Below, piece after piece: positions 1 through 11,716 of a DNA stretch of 64,000 nt. The stretch comes from Codonopsis lanceolata (Eukaryota; Streptophyta; Magnoliopsida; Asterales; Campanulaceae), in the NCBI GenBank assembly GCA_013146195.2, contig CM028380.1, positions 86,740,049 to 86,804,048 on the forward strand, in the 5' to 3' direction. Position 1 is the stretch's first letter, and every line of letters starts with the position of its first letter. A program made the translations under genes and the position numbers. The notes beneath the pieces are model-generated. The model saw only the letters and a list, made by a program, of their open reading frames with translations, ran no database searches and was not told the origin of the DNA.

Positions 1-1402
1 TCCTGCTCAAGTAGTTCCTAAAAGTCGTGAATTACGTTGTTAAAAATGATAAAGATGAATTAGTCCCTACAAGGACTATAACCGGTTATAGAATGTGTAT
101 CGATTTGCGTAAATTAAATGCGCAACTAGGAAAGATCACTTTCCTTTGCCATTTATTGACCAAATTCTTGAAAGATTAGCGGTCATGAATATTATTGTTT
201 TCTTGATGGTTTTCTCGATATAATCGATCCCCTGCACCTCGAAGACCAAGAGAAAACAACTTTACATGTCCCTTTGGTACTTTTGCTTTTAGGAGAATGC
301 CTTTTGGGTTGTGTAATGCACCAGCCTACTTTTCAAAGATGCATGATTTCTATATTTTCGATTTAGTTGAAAGATGCGTAGAAGTTTTCATGGATGATTT
401 TTCGCTGAAATTCTTTTGATCACTGTTTAGAAAACCTTACATCTGTCCTAAAAGATGTGCGAAACTAATTTAACTTTAAGTTGGGAGAAAAGTCACTTCA
501 TGGTAAAACATGGAATAGTCTTAGGGCATGTTGTTTCAAATAAAGGAATTGAAGTTGACAAAGCTAAAATTGAAGTTATTTCACAACTACCCCTCCCACT
601 TCGCTAAAGGAGTTCGAAGTTTTCTTGGTCATGCCGTTTTTATCGAAGATTTATAAAAGATTTTTCCAAAATCTGTAAACCTCTATGTAATTTGCTAGCA
701 AAAGATACATAGTTTATTTTTGATAAAGAATGTTTAGAAGCTTTTAATTTATTAAAAGAAAAGTTAACTACTCTTTATCCCTCGATTGGTCACTTCCTTT
801 TGAAATCATGTGTGATGCATCGATTTTGCAATTGGAGCCGTGTTAGGACAAAGGGTAGATAGAAAGCCTCATGTGATCCATTATGCTAGTAGAACTCAAT
901 GATGCTCAATTGAATTATACCACTACCGAAAAGGAATTTTTAGCAAGAGTATATGCTTTAGAAAAAATTTAGATCATATTTGCTAGGATCAAAGGTGATA
1001 ATCTTTTCTGATCATTCTGCATTGAAATATCTCTTGAGTAAAAAGGATGCAAAACCAAGATTAATTAGATGGATGTTATTGTTACAAGAATTTGACATAA
1101 CTATCAAGGATAAAAAGGGAACCGAGAATGTTGTGGCTGACCATTTGTCTAGGTTAGAATTTTCGCCCTTACTTGAACGTCAATTTCTTGATGATCCTGT
1201 CCCCATAAATGACAATTTTCCTGATGAACAACTTTTGGCCATTAAAGATTCTGACCCTTGGTATGCTGATTTTGTTAACTATTATGTGTCTGATATCATT
1301 AATCCGGATTTTGATCATTACGAAAAGAAGAAGTTTTTGGCGGAAACTAAAAATTATTTTTGGGAAGCTCCTCATTTATACAAAATTTGTTCGATTCTTT
1401 AA
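1..1402 (+). pseudogene. Athila pol: reverse transcriptase and RNase H, frameshifted
   Basis: Reverse transcriptase blocks can be read in changing frames: ITGYRMCIDLRKLNA near 76-120, a LDGFSRYN-like block near 200, FGTFAFRRMPFGLCNAPA near 275-330, and the active-site box VFMDDF at 384-401. The RNase H part follows, best seen at 980-1160 with [25 protein letters not shown] and the VADHLSRLE end. In a live element this enzyme copies the RNA into DNA and degrades the RNA strand. At least four small indels break the frame between 1 and 980, so no functional enzyme can come from this copy. The 140-codon open stretch at 980-1402 is only its longest intact piece. Confidence 0.85.
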
Positions 1403-1562
1403 TAAGAAGATGTATTCTAAAAAGACCAACAAGGTATCATGGAATTTTGCCATGGATATTCTTGTGGTGGTCATTTTAGTGGTAATAAACTGCCGCCAAA
1501 AATTTTGCAATCAGGTTTGTATTGGCTATCTGTTTTAGAGATTGTGAACTGCTTTTTACGTA

Positions 1563-2552
1563 ACATGTGACAAATGCCAAAGAACAGGTGGTATAGGAAA
1601 GAGAAACGAGATGCCCTTACATGTTAATTTAGTAGTTGAAATTTTTGATGTTTGGGGTATTGATTTTATGGGTCCCTTTCCTGTGTCCAATAATTGTGAG
1701 TATATTTTGGTAGCAGTTGATTATGTGTCTAAATGGATAGAAGCAGTAGCAACCAAGACTAATGATGGTAAAACAGTAGTTAAATTTGTAGAAGATTTAT
1801 TTGCTAGATATGGAGTCCCTAAGGCCATAATAAGTGACCAGGGAACTCATTTTACCAATAAGTTGTTAAATAATGTTCTTAGAAAGCATGGTGTAACTCA
1901 CAAGTTAGCTACACCTTATCATCCACAAACATCCGGACAAGTAGAAGTAAGCAATAGGCAAATAAAAGCAGTATTAGAAAAGACTGTTAGGCCTAATCGT
2001 AAAGATTGGGAATCTAAACTCAAGGATGCTTTATGGGCATACCGAACTGCTTTTAAGACACCCATAGGAATGAGTCCATATAGAATGGTATATGGCAAAG
2101 CTTGCCATTTACCAGTTGAAATTGAGCATAAAGCCTATTGGGCAATTAAAGAATTAAATTTGGATTTGACATTGGCCGGAGAAGAAAGATTGTTTCAGTT
2201 AAATGAGTTAGAAGAACATAGACTTAATTCGTATGAGAATGCGAAGACTTATAAAGAAAAGACCAAAAAGTATCATGACATGGGATTAGCCAACAAAATG
2301 CTTCATCCAGGTATGAAAGTATTATTGTTTAACTCTAGGTTAAGGTTATTCCTGTGAGTTAAAATCTAAAATGGTCCGGTCCTTTTAGAATAGTACGAAT
2401 TTATCCTCACGGGTCGTTGATATACAAAACCCCAAAAATAATGAAGTGTTTAAAGTGAATGGACACCGACTCAAGCCATATTTTGAGCCAATGTCGCTTG
2501 AACGAACAATTGAATTAATCCGCTTGGTCGACAATGAACCACCAAGAGATTA
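1563..2552 (+). pseudogene. Athila pol: integrase
   Basis: The frame opens with the CxxC half of the HHCC zinc finger ([10 protein letters not shown], about 1567-1596). It continues through a 248-codon stretch (1611-2357) with the DDE catalytic core: D in GIDFMGPF (residue 18 counted from 1611), D in ISDQGTHF (residue 76) and E in SGQVEVSN (residue 112). The last two are 36 residues apart, the normal DD35E spacing. The C-terminal part breaks at about 2335 by a frameshift, and the typical end (WSGPFRIVRIYPHG..., VNGHRLKPYFEP) is found in another frame up to about 2552. Integrase inserts the cDNA into the host genome. This is the best preserved domain of the element. Confidence 0.88.
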
Positions 2553-2710
2553 GGCTTGCGCTTGGTCGAGCCAAAGACGTTAAACAAAGGCGCTAAGTGG
2601 GAGGCAACCCACTATTTTGAAAGTTATTTGTTATTTAGTTAGTTTAAATATGTTTTCTCCGTTAAATTTTATTTTTGGACATTTAATTTTAATTAAATAT
2701 GCCAAAATTC

Positions 2711-2720
2711 AAGTTTGGGG
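2711..2720 (+). other. Internal polypurine-tract-like motif (copy 1 of 4)
   Basis: AAGTTTGGGG followed by AGAAAA resembles the true polypurine tract at 6943, but lies directly after pol. See also 4723, 6006 and 6943. Confidence 0.5.
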
Positions 2721-2885
2721 AGAAAACATCTTAGTGTTGTATTTATATGTTGCTAATAATTTTTAGTTTAGAATTTTTGTTTAGATTTTTCATACAGAAA
2801 TATCCAAGACATAACGGAAGTTAACTAAGGACTAAACCGCAAACCGTTGAAAAGTTAGAAAAGAAAACAAGTGGAAGTCTGGCCC

Positions 2886-3060
2886 ACCTTGCGGACGGTG
2901 TGGAAGGACCTTGCACCGCAAGGTCCCCAAGAAATGCAAATCTTGTGCAACGCATGTCGACATGGGGAATCGAATCGTAGAACGGTCCCAACCGCTTTGA
3001 TCGACCACCTTGCGGACGCAAGGTGGCGTGCACCTGCGACCGCAAGGTCCCCTTATTTAA
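2886..3060 (+). promoter_or_regulatory. Repeat module resembling the LTR promoter, in front of the extra ORF
   Basis: Two pairs of GC-rich inverted motifs of the type ACCTTGCG..CGCAAGGT lie at 2886-2897 with 2908-2924, and at 3007-3024 with 3032-3048. A TATA-like TTATTTAA follows at 3053-3060. The same arrangement, two pairs and then a TATA box, is present in the 3' LTR (7159-7295, TATA 7357-7364). I infer a promoter-like segment for the downstream ORF, but activity cannot be shown from sequence. Confidence 0.45.
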
Positions 3061-3527
3061 TCACCGCCGCCGGTTTTCATTTCGAAATCACACAAACTTC
3101 ACTCCCTCTTCCAAGCAAAGAAGCTAGCAATAGAAGAAATTAAATCCCTCCAAATTCCGGCAGATCGTCCATAATTCCGGCAGATCAAATCTCAAGATCT
3201 CTCTCTCCTCCTCAAACTCTTCATCTCCTCATCCACTCATCCACCATTACACCCCACAAATTGAAGATTTTGAAGAAGGAGAAGGAACCTCCATTGTTGC
3301 CGTCAAGATCAAGCTCCGCTCCGGCTGCATTCACTCGATTAAGGCTGCAAACAAGTATTCCTAACACCCTCTTTAAATTCATACGTAAATTATTTGCATG
3401 CTAGGGTGTTAGATAGTTTTAACGTAGATATATTTTTGCATGCTTTAGATTAATTTTTAATTTTTAAATTTTAAAACACATTTTTAATTGTTAAACTTTT
3501 TAGTTTTAAAATTTTATATCAAACAAA

Positions 3528-4637
3528 ATGTTTAGAAAGCGTAGAAATACCGGCTCTTCATCCTCCGGCCCCTCAGAGGAAGAACACAATTTTGACATCA
3601 CCTCGCCTCTGTGTCCTACGAAGCATCGAAAGGTACACCAACAAACTCTCCAAGTCCTGGTGCCCGAAAGGGATTAAGGTCAAGACTTTGGTATCCGGCC
3701 CTGCTCGATGGCTCGTAGGTGGGGACGTTTGTTAGATTCTCCGGCTAAGGACGCCGTAGTCCCTATTGTCCGAGAATTCTATGCTAATGGTGACATTGGC
3801 ATGGATGGCGGTGTGCAAGACACTGTTTATGTTAGGGGCATCAGAAGTTGATTTTTCGCCCAAAGCATTAACACTATTTCTCGGCACCTCCAACTTTGCG
3901 GTTGGTGCCGATGACTATAGCACACACCTCAACCCCCCGTATCCCCTGCCGAGGTGGTGAATGCCGCCATTGCTCTCCCCGGTGTGGAGTGGTCCTATAA
4001 CCGTAACCACCATATGGACCACGCACCATGAGAGAGTCCTTCTTCCAAGACACGGCCAAGCCCGTATAAATTTGTTTGTGACGCCTCATGCCCTCAAGTC
4101 ACCAAAACACGGTGAATTGGGAGAGGGCCGCCTTGACCTACACCATTATGACCGGTGGGTCCATTGATGTTGGCCGCTTGATCAACGGCCAAATCAAGAC
4201 CCTTATTAGAGGTAGGACGATGCGGGGTTCGCTGCTCCCGCATTTGATTACCGACTTGTGTAGGGGGCAAACGTGAGAATGCCCAAACACGCCGAGAGGT
4301 CAAGGCCGGTCCTGGCCATTACTAGGGCCATTTTGTTTGAACATCACCAGTGAGTGAGGGTTCCTCAAGAGGAGGAACCCGAAGAGGAAGAGGACCCGCC
4401 GTTGGGATCTCCAACAAAGTTGGAGGAAGCCGTCCTCCAAACCGATATGGTGAGTCGCCAGCTGGCACAAATGCGTGTCGACCAGTGAAATTTTTCTACT
4501 GGATTAACACCGTGGGACATAATGTCTCAAATTATTATGGGCCGCCACCAGCACGATCCCCGAAGTTTCGTCCCTCATTCGTTATCTCCGCCCGACTCAC
4601 ACTTGAGTCGAGGCCCAAGTTCGCCCTCGCTCGTTAG
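3528..4637 (+). pseudogene. Extra ORF between Athila pol and 3' LTR, 'putative plant transposon protein' type domain
   Basis: A start at 3528 opens MFRKRRNTGSSSSGPSEEE, a basic-serine-acidic N-terminus. After several frameshifts the recognisable core follows in fragments: VREFYANGD near 3770, VYVRGI..DFSPKALN near 3828-3875, EVVNAAIALPGVEWSY near 3950-4000, then VNWERAALTYTIMTGGSIDVG and LLPHLITDLC at 4100-4260. The EFYAN / VRG / FSP / TG..DVG / P.LI..LC series is the signature I associate with the plant accessory ORF often annotated as 'putative plant transposon protein'. Its function is unknown. The 521-codon ORF at 34416 has the same series. Domain name from memory; search not run. Confidence 0.55.
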
Positions 4638-4722
4638 GTGGACCCGCTATATCCTTTTGATATTTGTCCTTCCCCATCAATCCTCTCATATGTTCCTCTA
4701 TTTTGAGGACAAAATAGAACTT

Positions 4723-4737
4723 AAGTTTGGGGGGGGG
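4723..4737 (+). other. Internal polypurine-tract-like motif (copy 2 of 4)
   Basis: AAGTTT followed by nine G, just downstream of the extra ORF. A GCAGGTCCTAGCCTAA sequence follows about 20 bp later, as it does after the copy at 6006. Confidence 0.5.
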
Positions 4738-6942
4738 ATTAAAAACTTTAAGTCTTAGCAGGTCCTAGCCTAACGAGGAATGGAGTTGGGCTATGTCGTT
4801 AGGGTGAAAGAAAATTTCTTTATTTGATGACCATTTAACTCTTCACCCTATTTTTCCTGTTTTTATTTTTTCTGATTTTCGGAGGTGTTGCCTTGACCAG
4901 AATACACTCCTTTTGGATACTCGTGGGTTCCTCTTATGGGGACCCATCATCAATTGTGTCATCGTCATCACCTCCAATTTTCGCAATTTCTTAGAAAAAT
5001 ATATTTAAAAAAAAATTTAATTCAAAATATTCATCCTCGAGTTTAGGTATGGTAATGCTAGTCGTAGTCCATGAGGAGATTAGTGCAATGAACTGCATAG
5101 TTAGTCCATAGATTCCCCTGGAATTTACTTAATTTTGCGAAACTTTTACTTTTCTCCAAATTCTTCATGCACTCACACCACCATAATTATGGATTGATTA
5201 GAATAGTTTTATAAAGTTTATAACACCTATTTCACTTCAACAAGATATGCACAAGAATATGATGCATAGCCATTCGAACATGATTGTTGCATTAAATTGT
5301 AACTTAGGGTCAATTGCATGTTAGTTAGATCCCTTGGATTTTTCTCATTTATATATCTCAAGCACACTTTCGAACCGTGTTCCGCATGTTAGTCTCAATT
5401 GTCCCTACCATCCTGCCTTAGCTAGCGAATGCTTATGTGAAATCCAATGATGATGCTAAACACTCAACCCCAATTACCATAGTTGATATGATATTTTGTG
5501 TTGCCTTACTTGTTTTAAATACTATGTGAGCATTTGGCATTAAGAAATGATTTAGGCCATCTTTGGATCGTTAGAGCCTAAATATTCCCTGACCTATACT
5601 AAATATATCCCTAGTGTCCCCTTTGAGCCTAATGAAAAAGAATGGAGTGTGCTAAGCACACTATTTAAACCCCCATTCGCCATCGTTTCTATTACCCACA
5701 TTAACTTAACCCTAAAAGCCTATACACTTTTAGCCTACCCTTTGAGAGAGTAGGATTGGGTGGGAAATTGATTCTAGGAGGACCACTTCTTTTCAGTTAG
5801 GCTATTTTTCAGAAGGCTTCTTCCTTCCGTCGTCGAAAAAAAAAATAATAATAATAAAATTTCATATGTCGACGAAAAATGAAACGGAAGAAGAAGAGGA
5901 TAAACAAAAGATTCAAATGAAAGCATAGCTTTCAAGAGAAAATATGTTAGAAAAATTCTGCTGATTAGAATGATGATATTTTTAGAAGAATATATTGCCC
6001 AAAACAAGTTTGGGGGGGTAAGAAGAAAAATGAAAAGTAACACAAAGCACCCCTCCACTTGTGGTCTTTGCAGGTCCTAGCCTAAATAGGGAAAACTTCC
6101 TTTTGCTTGGAAGTATGAGGGATAAAGGGTAGTCTTACTCTCTCACTTTGAATTCCAATTCCTTTCCTTCATATCCCCCAACACCTTGGCCTTACATTAC
6201 AAGCTTATAAAGTCCTAATGATCTTCTTGCCAATGCTTATATTGTTTTTATTGTCAAGTGAGTAACATGAAATGGATCACACACTTCATAATCATTATTA
6301 TTTACCTTAAAGCTCACTGTGTTAGCATAATCTTAGCTATTACAAGTCATTGGGATAGGAGAGCATTGTATGTCATACATAGAAGTGCATGGGATGGATG
6401 TATAAATCTTTTGAATCCTTGGGACCTTTCGTCTCAGAATCGACCGGTTTGGATGGTAGATCTCATACTTCTTAATGCATGATTTTCTATTAAACTGTGA
6501 TTTTCATATGAATGTGGTGTTTAGCTCAATAAAACTGTTTTAGTTAAGATATTCTTTAAGACTGGTGATCACACACACACGGAGAAATTAAAAGTAGTAG
6601 CAGCCTTAAGAAAAGACTAGTTGGTTTTATATGACTAAGCCTGCATATATGTGGTGAGCACCAAACTGAGATTACATGCATGCCATACACTTATAATTTG
6701 AGGATGAAACCCAAAAGATTTTATGTTTTAATTATGTCTTATTTGTAGTTTTATTTTAGTTTAATATTTATATGTTTTTGTATTTATCTGCATGGTCGAG
6801 TCACTCGAAAGAGTCTCCTTGAGTTTGTGGGTTTATAGAGGAGTGTAAATAGTGTCACCCTCACAAAAAGATTTTAATTTTTGTTATTTATATGCTTTTG
6901 TATTTATAAGTTTATTTGTTTACTCGTGGACGAGCAAAGTTC
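4738..6942 (+). other. Athila 3' spacer, non-coding
   Basis: About 2.2 kb without a credible coding region. It contains a duplicated block: a polypurine-like tract plus GCAGGTCCTAGCCTAA at 4723-4775 and again at 6006-6085. After each copy come short stretches rich in TATTT and AAAAAT. A third AAGTTTGGGGG at 6943 is the real tract next to the LTR. Confidence 0.6.
6006..6018 (+). other. Internal polypurine-tract-like motif (copy 3 of 4)
   Basis: AAGTTTGGGGGGG, followed about 50 bp later by GCAGGTCCTAGCCTAA as at 4723. Confidence 0.5.
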
Positions 6943-6957
6943 AAGTTTGGGGGTATT
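6943..6957 (+). promoter_or_regulatory. Polypurine tract (plus-strand primer) of the Athila element
   Basis: AAGTTTGGGGGTATT lies immediately before the LTR start TGATCGATGT. In LTR elements this RNase H-resistant tract primes second-strand synthesis. Confidence 0.75.
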
Positions 6958-8253
6958 TGATCGATGTATTTTATACGTCGATTTTATATACTTCTATGAC
7001 TTAAATTATGCTATTTCACGAGTCTTTTGAGTACTAATATATGTTTTCGGTGAGTTTTGTAAGTTTCAGGATTATTGTGAAAATACGCGAAACTCCAGGG
7101 TTTTAAGTGCAAATTACAAGGAAGAGAAAATTGAAGAAAAATAAAGATCGCAATGGACACCTTGCGGACGCAGGTGCCTCGCACTCTGCGACCGCAAGGT
7201 AGGCGATAGGCCCCGAAGTCGGCAATCAAAGAATCAAAAGCCACCCACATCGGAGACCTTGCGACGCAAGGTATCCAAACCTGCGACCGCAAGGTAGGCA
7301 GAATGCGACCTTTTCGGATTTTCACACAGTCATTCGATCCAATCACAACTCCCGAGTATATATAGAAGTCAGATGCCGAGCCTAAGCATAGGAGGACGGC
7401 TGGAAGCTCTCTTTACATAGATTTTAGGTAGTTTTAGATTGTATAACATAGTTAGGTTTTGTAATTTCAAGTATTGAAGATCAAATCATGTCTCCCATCA
7501 TCTTCATGTGATGTTCATCGTCTATGATGAACTAAATCATCCCTAATCTAGGAGGTGGGAGGTAACTTGTATCGAATTTATGTTTTGATTCATATATATA
7601 TGTCTATTCAATGCTTGTTGATTGTGTTGTTTATCAATCCCTATATTATTTTGCTTTGAACAAATGAATGTAATCGCAAATAATAAAGGCTTAGAGGTGC
7701 GGATAACTGCATGACCAAGTGCATATGTCGTACACTGGCTCACCAACACAATAAATTGGACCTATCGAAGCACGAGAGTGATAAGTTAGGACCAGTGTTC
7801 TTACATGATCTAGGTGACAGATAGATCATAAATCTAGGTGACACTAGATTGATAGTTCTGTGCTTAGGATATAGAATGGGTGAATTTTATGGGATGGAGG
7901 CCGAACCAATTGTTCAACGAGACTATATCTATTTTTAGTGAACGAACCCAAGACATTGAATGACATTATTATGAATTGAACATAAAGGAGATATAAGTGA
8001 AACCCAGAATCCTAGATTTCCACTCACCATAAGATCTTCATATCTGTTATTACTGTCTAATTAGTTAAACATCTATAACTAGTAGATTAGAGTAGAATTA
8101 AACATAAAAACCCCCCTTAGGTTAATAATTAGCTATCTATAAATCGCACTGTTCGTGATCACTTGTCTCTGTGGGTTCGACCCTTGCTTCCGAGTCTATT
8201 CTATAATAGTCTTGTACACTTGCAAGGAAATAGATAAAATAAAACATCGATCA
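6958..8253 (+). repeat. 3' LTR of the Athila-like element
   Basis: The 1296-bp block starts TGATCGATGT and ends ACATCGATCA, a perfect 10-bp terminal inverted repeat with canonical TG...CA ends, directly after the polypurine tract. Four GC-rich motifs of the ACCTTGCG/CGCAAGGT type occur at 7159-7175, 7185-7200, 7256-7272 and 7279-7295. A TATA box (TATATATA, 7357-7364) lies downstream of them, so U3 would span about 6958-7390. The LTR ends 260 bp from the stop codon of the convergent P450 gene. Confidence 0.85.
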
Positions 8254-8513
8254 TAAACCCTACTCGCAGACCTGTTTTGACAGCTATATCCGTAAGGCAT
8301 CGTAAAGTTCATATATTAATAAAAACAGTGGCAAAATTTATGTTACTTATATTAATTGTCGTTGATTTTGGACAGATATATAAAACTATGGGCAATTGGC
8401 AACCCTTATTTGAAGTGTCGAGAAAAAAGTATTGCCATATTAATCATATTAATCACTCGACTTATCATATCATAGCATAGTCTAATTCAACGATTGAAAA
8501 ATAATATTTGAAA
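8254..8513. other. Spacer between the LTR and the P450 stop codon
   Basis: AT-rich DNA with no coding signal. It must hold the P450 3' UTR (minus strand). No clear poly(A) signal could be assigned. Confidence 0.6.
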
Positions 8514-11253
8514 TTACAGAATGACTGGCATTGGGATTACATAGAGACCCTGGGCCTTATGTAATGTGAGTCCAAATTTCTCGCTCATATCCAATTCTTC
8601 TGGTTCAATTCCACCATCAAATTTCCAGTTGAACGAATTAAAAAGTGATCCCAGCATAACATGAGTCGTCCTCATTGCCAAAGGTATCCCAGGACATATT
8701 CTTCGACCTGCACCAAATGGTAGTAACTCAAAATCTCGGCCCCTGACATCACACTCTGAGGTCAAAAACCTTTCTGGCTTGAATGTCAAGGAGTCCTTCC
8801 ATAGGCTTGGGTCGCGCCCAATGGCCCATACATTGACGAAAACTTGCGAGCCCTTTGGGACAATGTAATCGTTCACTTCAACATCACATTCAACTTTTCG
8901 AGGGACTAAGAATGGCCCCGGTGGATGTAACCTTAGGGTTTCTTTTACGATGCACTGCAAGTATGGTAGCCGAGATATGTCTGCTTCCTCTAGTATCTTG
9001 CCTTTACCAATGACCTCATCGAGCTCCACTTTAACTTTCATCATAATATCTGGATTGCGCACTACTTCTGCCATCGCCCATTCTACTGTGCTTGAACTTG
9101 TATCAGTTCCAGCAAGAAACAAATCCTGTATATATAAATTTACCAAAACATTATCAAGATTCAAAGCATTTTTTATTAACTTAACTTACGAGAAAATGAG
9201 TGAATTCAAATCAAATTTCTTATTGGAAATTGGTCAAATTGAGCATGAAGAGGTACGTAAACTTTTCTTAAATGAAAATTTGATAAGAATTTGCTTATGT
9301 TATTAAACAAACAATTGATTTCTAGTACTCTTGAGGTTAAATTTATTATTTTATTCTCAAACTAAATAAAATATGTTAAATATAAGCTTGAGATTTTGTC
9401 AAATTAGTCAAAGTGTACCTCTCAATTGAAACTAAAATAATAATTACTAAAATCGATTCAATATGTTTCAAATCTGGTGGGTCTATTATTTTACTCCCAC
9501 TGAATTAGTTTTTTTTTTTAAATGTCTCCTAAAGAGTGTCATATTTCTTTATGAAGGTAAATTCACCTTTGTGATATATTAAGTCTCTTAATGTGTACTT
9601 GCATTAATAGAGTTTTGTAAACATAGAAATTTATGTATATGTACCACTAAAATAGTTAAAAGTCAACTTTTATAATTTTTACAAAAGTCAACTGTTCCTT
9701 AATAATTATCTTACTCTTTTTTTACAAAGAAGTAAAAGAGGAAGAAGAAGTAGAAGAAAAAGAGCACAGGCAAATTTAATCAGGTCAACAAGGTTTTTGA
9801 CATTGGTTTTTTTCTCTTTGGTCCAACAAGCTTCTCGCTATTTTCATTCAGTTTTCTTTAATTATTAATTTATTACAAAATGAAAATCTAAAACCAAAAA
9901 AATCAACCTAAAAACCCAATTCCTAAACACACCTGACTTTTGTTTTTGATATTTGTTTTTTGGGTGGAAATCCGGCTGGTCGCCACCCATCATTTTAAAG
10001 CCCAAAGACGCCGATAATTTTCCAAACCGGTTAAAAAGACTTTTATTGCAAAAGAACGAGAATATCTCTAATGAATCAAAGACATGTGTCTAACATCATC
10101 CATGGACTTTTGAGTCAGCTCGTGATAAACCTGATGATCCAAGATGTCATTGATTTATACGTAATCTGACGGACTCGAGGGGTTACAATATATATATAAT
10201 GCAACCTTAGGGTACCAAGAATATTTCAAAAATCAACTTTTTTTAAATCCTGCATGCAAGACACTGTAAAGGAATACTAATTTTAGAACAGAAGCATCGA
10301 TACGTAGCATTTTCAATTAGTGAATCCAAAACAAAGAAGTAGAGAAGAAGAAGAGCACAAACCAAGCACATTCTCTGAATAAGAGCTATATCAATTTCCT
10401 CAGGATTCTCTTCGTTTATGTCAAGACACAAATCCAACAAATCATTGTAACGAAATGTCTTCTGCACCTTCCTTAAGTCCAACCTTTCTTTGATTAACCG
10501 ACCCAGCAGTGGCAGAATCTTGTCCAAAAGAGCCATCATCGACCGCCTAATACCTTGTGGGTCAATCTTCTTTAGCACGGGAAAATAATCGGCCATGTTA
10601 GGTTTGCCAGCCACCACGAAAATATCGCACATCAATTCCTTCAACAATTTGACTGAATCATGATTTGGATCGGTCAAGTCCTTGGAGAAAATAGTGTTAG
10701 ACAATAAGTTAAGCGAAGTCAGAAAAGCAGCTTGCCCGACATCAAAAGCTTTTCCTTTTCTGCAACTATTCTCACACTGGGCGATGAGCTCTTTCACTTT
10801 CCTACTCCGTAAATGCTCGTTCGCGTCGAGCCCTTTGCCCGAAAAAATAACAGTGGTCATAATTTTTCGGAGGCTTCTCCACCTCGTACAAACCGGTAGC
10901 CAAGCGACGGAGTATTGGTGATGATCGAGGGCATGGACAGCGTCAGGGACAAATCGACTAGAGAAGACGAGATCTTGCTTTTGGAGGACTTCTTTAGCGA
11001 GCTCAGACGATGAAATGACAATAGTGGTTATGCATCCGAGTTTGAGTGACATGATTGGGCCATATTTCTCGGCCAAATTGGCTAGAGATTGGTGTGGTTG
11101 CTTCCCTAACTTATGGAGATTGCCGATGATAGGGAATGGGGTCGGCCCAGGTGGAAGCTTTTTGGATTTGCTTTTGTTTGCAAGGAAAACAAAGGATTGG
11201 ATTGAGATGAAGAAGAATGATAGAGCGATGAAAATTGTACTCCATAATACCAT
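8514..11253 (-). CDS. Cytochrome P450 monooxygenase, CYP76-like, two exons, complete
   Basis: Exon 1 is 11253-10363 (297 codons) and exon 2 is 9125-8514 (203 codons plus TAA). The 1237-bp phase-0 intron has GT at 10362 and AG at 9126, at the usual place just before the I-helix. The joined protein has 500 residues, the normal CYP71-clan length. Seen in order: N-terminal membrane anchor (about 5-25), proline hinge PPGPTPFPIIGN (34-45), C-helix WRSLRK (125-130), I-helix AGTDTS (302-307), ExxR as ETLR (359-362), PERF (414-417) and the haem loop FGAGRRICPG with Cys441 (434-443). VAWLPVCTRWRSLRKI and the DPQGIRR block suggest family CYP76, whose known members hydroxylate monoterpenols such as geraniol or act on diterpenes. 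It would work on the ER membrane with P450 reductase. Substrate cannot be read from sequence. The intron shows no element with clear ends. Confidence 0.93.
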
Positions 11254-11310
11254 TTTTTTTTCTTCAAAATTAAAATTAGATCATGCATGTCCGAAATGAG
11301 CTATGAATTC

Positions 11311-11318
11311 TTTTTATA
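11311..11318 (-). promoter_or_regulatory. TATA box of the P450 gene
   Basis: On the minus strand ATTATAAAAAG lies about 60 bp upstream of the ATG at 11253, which leaves a 5' UTR of roughly 30 bases. No other TATA-like site is better placed. Confidence 0.55.
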
Positions 11319-11354
11319 ATTATAAGAAGACCAAATGACAAAGGATTTCTCAGG

Positions 11355-11716
11355 GCAAGTCCGGTCAAAATCAAAATTTGATATCTAATGGTTAAGGTAA
11401 AATGTATAAAAATTGGGTATGGTACTAAGAAATGTATCAAATTTGATACATCCTCTACCACCACACCTAATTTTAATATCTTTCATTGTGACCATGTATT
11501 TATGTCATAATATGTGTTGGTAAATTATTATATATTAATATTTTAATTTTAATTTTTATATTATGATATGTGTTAGATATAATTTTTTAAAATTATTATT
11601 ATATCAAATTTTGATACCTATAGTTGAAGATGATTATTTGATATACATGAATAGTAACCAATATATATCAAATTTTGGTTATGATACCTATAGAAAAATA
11701 CCACAATTGGACTTGA
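11355..11716. mobile_element. Possible MITE in the P450 promoter region
   Basis: The left end reads CAAGTCCGGTC...AAAATTTGATAT. The right end, read in reverse complement, gives CAAGTCCAATT...AAAATTTGATAT. These imperfect inverted ends enclose about 360 bp of AT-rich, non-coding DNA. No convincing target duplication was seen, so family and borders are uncertain. Confidence 0.4.

Larger units (their letters stand above)
1..8253 (+). mobile_element. Athila-like Ty3/gypsy LTR retrotransposon, decayed; 5' part lies left of the window
   Basis: The order on + is reverse transcriptase, RNase H, integrase, a long spacer with an additional ORF, more non-coding DNA, a polypurine tract and the 3' LTR. 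This layout, an ORF and several kb of spacer between pol and the 3' LTR, is that of the plant Athila lineage of Ty3/gypsy. The RNase H text ([10 protein letters not shown], then [16 protein letters not shown]) also fits. Gag, protease and the 5' LTR are outside the window. Every coding part carries frameshifts or stops, so the copy is dead. No target-site duplication can be tested because the left end is missing. Confidence 0.85.

Noticed and set aside
10243..10362. Longer exon 1 reading of the P450 (extra 39 codons)
   Set aside because: This is intron read-through. The GT at 10362 and AG at 9126 restore the standard P450 sequence across the I-helix.
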